From: Myxococcales bacterium
GTDB lineage: Bacteria; Myxococcota; Myxococcia; Myxococcales; Myxococcaceae
Reading direction: 5' to 3'
Length of the DNA: 9,806 nucleotides
Assembly (NCBI GenBank): GCA_003153055.1
Contig: PMBV01000541.1
Coordinates: forward strand, 15,671-25,476
Shown: positions 6,704-9,806 of the stretch, one piece after another
Layout of the letters: every line of letters begins with the position of its first letter
Position numbering within the stretch: the first letter of the stretch is position 1
Made by a program: the position numbers and the translations under genes
Notes under the pieces: generated by a model
Told to the model about the DNA's origin: nothing
Databases searched by the model: none
Seen by the model: only the letters and a program-made list of their open reading frames with translations

Positions 6704-6860
6704 CGGTGCTCCTTTGGGAGGCGCCGTGAGCCTCGAGGTGAACGTGACGGTGGGACGCCAGCCGGGGAAGGAACCGCCGACCAGCACTCCGTAACCACCG
6801 GGGGTCGCGCCGTCGAGGTGAAGCTCGGGCTCGGGTGAATTCGCCGTCAACCTCCCGCTT
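6704..6860. promoter_or_regulatory. Upstream region of the TolB-like lipoprotein gene
   Basis: This gap should hold the promoter of the lipoprotein gene. The only firm element is its ribosome binding site AAGGAG (complement of 6709-6714). A TTGACG (complement of 6845-6850) could be a -35 hexamer but no matching -10 follows. The stretch is open in the lipoprotein frame, but its translation has no conserved look and is best treated as non-coding. Confidence 0.35.
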
Positions 6861-6861
6861 T

Positions 6862-7040
6862 CGCTTCCTCCACCGGCACCAAGTACGGGCCAGCCGCGCA
6901 GCTCGAGGTCGACGAGGAGCCCTTGCTCGACGCGGTACGGAACCGGCGCTCCTGGAACGTCTTCGACCTCTTCATCAAGCGCCTCGACCCGTTCGATGCT
7001 TCAGAGCTCGACCGACGACAGCGGATCGAGCTACCACAGG
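6862..7040 (+). pseudogene. Coding-like plus-strand fragment, family unknown
   Basis: From about 6862 the plus strand reads TGTKYGPAAQLEVDEEPLLD, then AVRNRRSWNVFDLFIKRLDP and FDASELDRRQRIELP, with strong G/C bias at third positions and a believable mix of helices and charged residues. It is open both upstream (stop at 6836-6838) and downstream to about 7129, but coding quality fades after IELPQ at about 7036. There is no start codon with a ribosome binding site at the good part, and no room for a complete gene. It abuts the minus-strand C1q-like fragment. I do not recognise the family and treat it as an internal gene fragment. Confidence 0.38.
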
Positions 7041-7059
7041 GCGCAGTCTACGTGCCGTG

Positions 7060-7316
7060 GTCGAGCCCGCGCTGTTGGCGAACGCGCGCTCGCGGGTGCC
7101 GTTCACGAAGAGGTCGAGCTCGAGGTTAAGGGGGCTGCCGGCCCAAAGCGACGCGCACACCAGATACCTACCCGCGGTCGAAGCCTTGAACCGATAGTTC
7201 GTGCTGTCGTACTCGTTCTGCGCGTCGTAGCTCTCGGCACTGTACGCCACCTTCGTGAAGGTGTTGGACGCGGCGGTGAACATCAACGCCGGGGCCTTCG
7301 CTCCGGTGGGAACCAT
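7060..7316 (-). pseudogene. C1q/TNF-like beta-sandwich domain fragment
   Basis: The minus strand from 7316 reads an ATG followed by SNTFTKVAYSAESYDAQNEY, then YRFKASTAGRYLVCASLWAG and NLELDLFVNGTRERAFANSA. This order of strands (TKV, aromatic-Asp motif, RF-A---G-YLV, ELD-FVNG-R) is typical of bacterial and phage C1q-like domains of about 130 residues. After FANSAG the expected last strands are absent and the frame becomes arginine-rich with no family look, running to a stop at 6975. In-frame TGA lies 15 bases upstream of the ATG, and there is no clear ribosome binding site. About two-thirds of one domain remains, so this is a truncated remnant of a surface or tail protein. The similarity is clear by eye, but the family is divergent. 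Confidence 0.55.
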
Positions 7317-7558
7317 CGACGCTGGAGATCACGGCCGACCGCCGCGCGCGACGAGCCGCTGCGCCTGCCGTCCCCTCGCCACGCCAACCGATCGATCTCG
7401 CTCAGCCTCGTTTCGATCTAGATGAGATTGCCCCGACCGTAGCCCAGCGAGGGCATTGAGGGTTCGGCCTTTCGACTGGCCGTGCAGCGCTCCATCGAAC
7501 GCCGACCTTGTCGAATGGTTTTCGATCTCCTCGACCACCGCCTCGATAGTCTTGGGGC
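7317..7558. other. Gap with no recognisable gene
   Basis: These 242 bases separate the C1q-like fragment (-) from the GIY-YIG gene (+). Short open frames occur on the minus strand (for example 7329-7538) but show no family signature, no ribosome binding site and no consistent third-position bias. The sequence is less GC-rich in places (the TCTAGATGAG area near 7417-7426). It must carry the promoter for the GIY-YIG gene, but I see no clear hexamers. Confidence 0.4.
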
Positions 7559-8434
7559 GTGGCCGGCAAGACCATCAAACTCTTCTATGTGAGCGGTGAA
7601 CCGACCGGCCTGCGCATTGCCGATGTGATCACTTCGTCGAGCATCGCCGTTGCGGTGCCGCGCAACCACCTCGCGGCGTTCAAGGAGCGACCGGAGTCAA
7701 GCCGCCCTGGCGTCTACGTCCTGCTCGGCGATGACCCCGACGCGGTCGGAGAACTGAAGGGCTACATCGGCGAGGCTGAATCGCTCGGCCCGCGCTTAAA
7801 TCAGCATGCCACCGACGGGAAGCGTGAGTGGTGGTCGGAAGCAATCGTGTTCACGTCGAAAGACGGCAACCTGACCAAAGCCCATGCGAAGCACCTTGAG
7901 CTCGCGCTCTACCGCCTCGCAGGGCAGGCGGCACGTGCGAACCTCGACAACCACGCGCAGCCTCCTGGGGCGGCGCTGCCCGAGTCAGACCTGGCCGACA
8001 TGGAGGCTTTCCTTGAGTATGTGCGGTTGGTGCTCCCTCCACTGAGCACCCGCGCCGGTACGATGCTCGAGCCCAAGGGTGGCACTGACCAGTCCGGTCC
8101 CGAGTTCACTTACAAGGTGCTCGACGCCGAAGCCCGCATGCGCCGCGTGGCCGAGGGTTACGTCGTGCTCAAAGGCTCGACGGCCGTGAAGAGGACCTAC
8201 CCGTCACTCTCGAAGGGCTACAGGGCGCGGCGCGAGGAGCTTATTCGCGAAGGAGTCATGGCACCTGGCACGGCCGAAGACCTGCTGGTGTTTTCTGCCG
8301 ATGCGGTCTTCTCCAGTTCATCTGCGGCGGCGGCAATCGTGTCGGGTGCCCCGCAAAGTGGGCCAGCAGGGTGGCGGTTGCCCGATGGTCGAACGCTTCG
8401 AGAGATTGAGGCGGCGGAGTTGGGCGAATCGTGA
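7559..8434 (+). CDS. GIY-YIG nuclease family protein with DUF4357 tail
   Basis: A 291-residue protein. Residues 1-48 match the usual leader of this family (TIKLFYVSGEPTGLRIADVI...AVPRNHL). A GIY-YIG domain spans about 49-135: the first motif is GVY (51-53), the second is YIG (69-71) in KGYIGEAESL, with conserved Arg79 in RLNQH, Trp91/92, the metal-binding Glu114 in KHLELALY and Asn131. All key residues are present, so nuclease activity is plausible. After a linker, a DUF4357 domain closes the protein (SADAVFSSSSAAAAIVSG...GWRLPDGRTL). Start is GTG at 7559, supported by the family's N-terminus and normal length; the upstream GGGG is a poor ribosome binding site. Such stand-alone proteins are scattered among bacteria and are often in accessory DNA. 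Their role is not established; no methylase or restriction partner is present here. It converges with the next gene. Confidence 0.92.
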   Translation: MAGKTIKLFYVSGEPTGLRIADVITSSSIAVAVPRNHLAAFKERPESSRPGVYVLLGDDPDAVGELKGYIGEAESLGPRLNQHATDGKREWWSEAIVFTSKDGNLTKAHAKHLELALYRLAGQAARANLDNHAQPPGAALPESDLADMEAFLEYVRLVLPPLSTRAGTMLEPKGGTDQSGPEFTYKVLDAEARMRRVAEGYVVLKGSTAVKRTYPSLSKGYRARREELIREGVMAPGTAEDLLVFSADAVFSSSSAAAAIVSGAPQSGPAGWRLPDGRTLREIEAAELGES

Positions 8435-8589
8435 TTGTCCCGTGAGGAAGCGCATGGAGGTCAATTGTCCGCCGTGGCGCGAAGAGGGGAGCGGCGGCGT
8501 GGCGTTCTCCGAACTCGTGCGATCGATCGCAGGCTCCACGGGTCGGTCGACTTGTTCTTGAGGCGGAACCGCGGCAGAGCGCGTGCTCG
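8435..8589. other. Convergent gap with a 14-bp palindrome
   Basis: The gap separates the ends of the GIY-YIG gene (+) and the secreted modular protein gene (-). No T-tailed terminator hairpin is visible. It contains the perfect palindrome TGCGATCGATCGCA at 8518-8531, which has no loop and so would not work as a terminator. No convincing gene is seen on either strand. Confidence 0.4.
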
Positions 8590-9806
8590 TCAGTTGCAAA
8601 GGCCAGTGGATTGGCACGTTCGTCCCAACGGGCATGCAACTCCGAGCCGGCAGTCCTCGTAGCAGAGTCCGGTCAAGCTTCCGCAGAAGAAGCCAACCGG
8701 GCAGCCATAGGTGAGGCAAGAGGGCATTCCGGGCCAAGTCCCGCCCCACAGCTGGATGGTGAGGGGCGCACTCCCCCCTGCAGTCCCGCCGTCGGGAGCG
8801 AAGGTGAATACCTGAAACATGGCCGTACAGGTTCCGGGGCAGAACACGATATCCTGGTTGGTGTTGGTCGTGTGGTCTCGGTAGAGATTCGTCGTGGTGG
8901 TCGCGACCTTCACGCCGTCCTTGAAGATCCAATTCTCGAAGTTCGCCCCGGATGGGTTCTCTGTCAGCCACTCGAGCAGCACGCCTCGGTCCGTGAGGAT
9001 GCCCGCCCAAAGTCCGTAGGCCGGCAACGGCCCGGCCACCGCATCGGGAATCTGTCTCAGCGTCGTCGTGAAGACCCCGTACCCATTGGTCGAGTAGTTC
9101 GTGTCCCCGACCCTGACCACGAAGATGTGACTGTAGGTGACTTGAATCGTCTGACCATCCACGATGCCTGTGAACTCGTCGCGAGTGCCTTGGAACTCGT
9201 GCAGGTACTTCAGGGTCCACTTGCCGTCACTCTGTTGGACGAGGGTCGATGAGACATAGGAGCGTCCGGGATTGAAGGCGCGGAGACCATTTGGCGTTAC
9301 GTAGAACCTCAGGTAGCGCAACTCATTACGAATGAACTGTTGGGCAGAGCTCTGGGGGTACAGGACGTCGTTGATGTACAGAATGGCATCGGAGAAGTCG
9401 TACGTGGAGCCGAGGCCGTAGGCGGAGCGGGTTCCCGCGCCGTACGCCTCTGGCAGCGACGGAAGCTCGGCCTCGCTCACGAAGGTCAGGCCGACGATGT
9501 CGGCGCCGCTCACGGTGACAATACGAAAGGCTGGAGTGAAGCGAGTGCGAGGTGCAGTCGGGGTGACAGTGTATGCGCCGCTGGACAGGCCAACGAAGGA
9601 GAACGCCCCGGTGCTGTCCGTCGTAGTGGATCCGACGGCCGTCAGGGTCACCGCGACACCCGCCATGACGCTGCCGGTGATGTTCCCGGAGATGCGGTAG
9701 GTCGCCGTTCCGCCACCAGCCGCGGAGCCGCCACCAGCCGCGGAGCCGCCACCAGCCGCGGAGCCGCCTCCAGCCGCGGAGCCGCCACCAGCCGCGGTGC
9801 CGCCAC
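8590..9806 (-). CDS. Secreted modular protein with Cys-rich tail, N-terminus beyond window
   Basis: The C-terminal 404 or so residues of a probable surface or secreted protein; the signal peptide lies beyond the right edge. In order: a GGGSAA repeat linker of about 32 residues (encoded at 9711-9806); a beta-sandwich of the carboxypeptidase-regulatory or SdrD-B type, YRISGNITGS to VGLTF (about 9696-9490), with the typical DSTGAFSFVGLSSGAYTV hairpin; a central region of about 240 residues with no family I recognise, rich in Tyr, Thr and Asn (YDFSDAILYINDVLYPQSSA, LPAYGLWAGILTDRGVLLEW); and a tail with eight cysteines from SCLTYGCPVGFFCGSLTGLC to TCQSTGLCN. Cys-rich CPxGxxC tails of this kind are common in Myxococcota secreted lipoproteins. 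An ATG at 9666 lies inside the beta-sandwich, so it is not the start. No catalytic motif is evident; adhesion or display is an inference. Confidence 0.85.
   Translation of the reverse strand, partial: GGTAAGGGSAAGGGSAAGGGSAAGGGSAAGGGTATYRISGNITGSVMAGVAVTLTAVGSTTTDSTGAFSFVGLSSGAYTVTPTAPRTRFTPAFRIVTVSGADIVGLTFVSEAELPSLPEAYGAGTRSAYGLGSTYDFSDAILYINDVLYPQSSAQQFIRNELRYLRFYVTPNGLRAFNPGRSYVSSTLVQQSDGKWTLKYLHEFQGTRDEFTGIVDGQTIQVTYSHIFVVRVGDTNYSTNGYGVFTTTLRQIPDAVAGPLPAYGLWAGILTDRGVLLEWLTENPSGANFENWIFKDGVKVATTTTNLYRDHTTNTNQDIVFCPGTCTAMFQVFTFAPDGGTAGGSAPLTIQLWGGTWPGMPSCLTYGCPVGFFCGSLTGLCYEDCRLGVACPLGRTCQSTGLCN
9711..9806. repeat. 18-bp tandem repeat encoding Gly-Gly-Gly-Ser-Ala-Ala
   Basis: Five complete 18-base units (9711-9728, 9729-9746, 9747-9764, 9765-9782, 9783-9800) and six bases of a sixth run into the window edge. 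The consensus on the plus strand is CGCCACCAGCCGCGGAGC. Unit four differs by A to T at its fifth base, and unit five by A to T near its end, changing Ser to Thr. In the minus-strand gene it encodes a flexible linker between the exported N-terminus and the folded domains. Near-identity of units suggests recent expansion by slippage or recombination. Confidence 0.95.

Noticed and set aside
4517..6838. A very long plus-strand open frame (773 codons) opposite the TolB-like gene
   Set aside because: It is the antisense of the lipoprotein gene. Its translation is Arg/Gly/Ala-rich with no family motif, while the minus strand has a signal peptide, a ribosome binding site and regular PD40 repeats.
7329..7538. 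A 69-codon minus-strand open frame upstream of the GIY-YIG gene
   Set aside because: No ribosome binding site, no recognisable motif and no consistent third-position bias.
8256..8639. A 127-codon minus-strand open frame overlapping the end of the GIY-YIG gene
   Set aside because: It overlaps both the DUF4357 coding region and the Cys-rich tail of the next gene, and has no family look.
9711..9806. Regular repeats considered as a CRISPR array
   Set aside because: The units are contiguous 18-mers with no unique spacers, and they encode a Gly/Ser/Ala linker in frame with the adjoining gene.
1..9806. A coordinated multi-gene defence or biosynthetic system
   Set aside because: The intact genes alternate in strand, are separated by debris or terminator-like structures and have unrelated functions, so no operon or conserved module is visible.

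Overview
The window is GC-rich DNA, and its real genes show the strong G/C bias at third codon positions expected of such a genome. The gene content suggests a Myxococcota-type (myxobacterial or related) chromosome: a secreted protein with a Gly-Gly-Gly-Ser-Ala-Ala linker and a cysteine-rich tail, a TolB-like lipoprotein, a DUF6544 membrane protein and a DUF4328 remnant. This taxonomic guess is an inference from gene style only. I saw no tRNA, rRNA, CRISPR array, insertion sequence or phage gene cluster.

Layout. 1-902 (-) is the N-terminal 300 residues of an oleate hydratase and runs off the left edge. A divergent gap follows, then a DUF6544-type membrane protein at 1192-2301 (+). From about 2395 to 3425 lies gene debris: two short coding-like scraps facing each other, then a DUF4328-type membrane protein gene on the minus strand broken by three or more frameshifts. 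3425-3863 holds two abutting hairpins and another coding-like scrap. 3864-4649 (+) is an intact nitrilase-superfamily amidohydrolase. It converges on 4883-6703 (-), an intact TolB-like beta-propeller lipoprotein, with a strong stem-loop between them. About 6840-7316 is a second debris zone: an unidentified plus-strand scrap abuts a minus-strand C1q-like domain fragment. 7559-8434 (+) is an intact GIY-YIG/DUF4357 nuclease-family gene. 8590-9806 (-) is the C-terminal part of a secreted modular protein whose low-complexity linker is an 18-bp tandem repeat at the right edge.

How the genes work together. They do not form an obvious pathway or operon: neighbours alternate in strand and have unrelated functions (fatty-acid hydration, amide or nitrile hydrolysis, envelope lipoprotein, orphan nuclease, surface protein). 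The most distinctive feature is the contrast between intact genes and at least two debris zones, which suggests an accessory region with repeated gene loss and recombination. I did not find a convincing new multi-gene system. The items most worth following up are the oleate hydratase active-site variant, the one-directional frameshifts in the DUF4328 gene, the tandem hairpins at 3531-3589 and the chimeric junction near 7040-7065.
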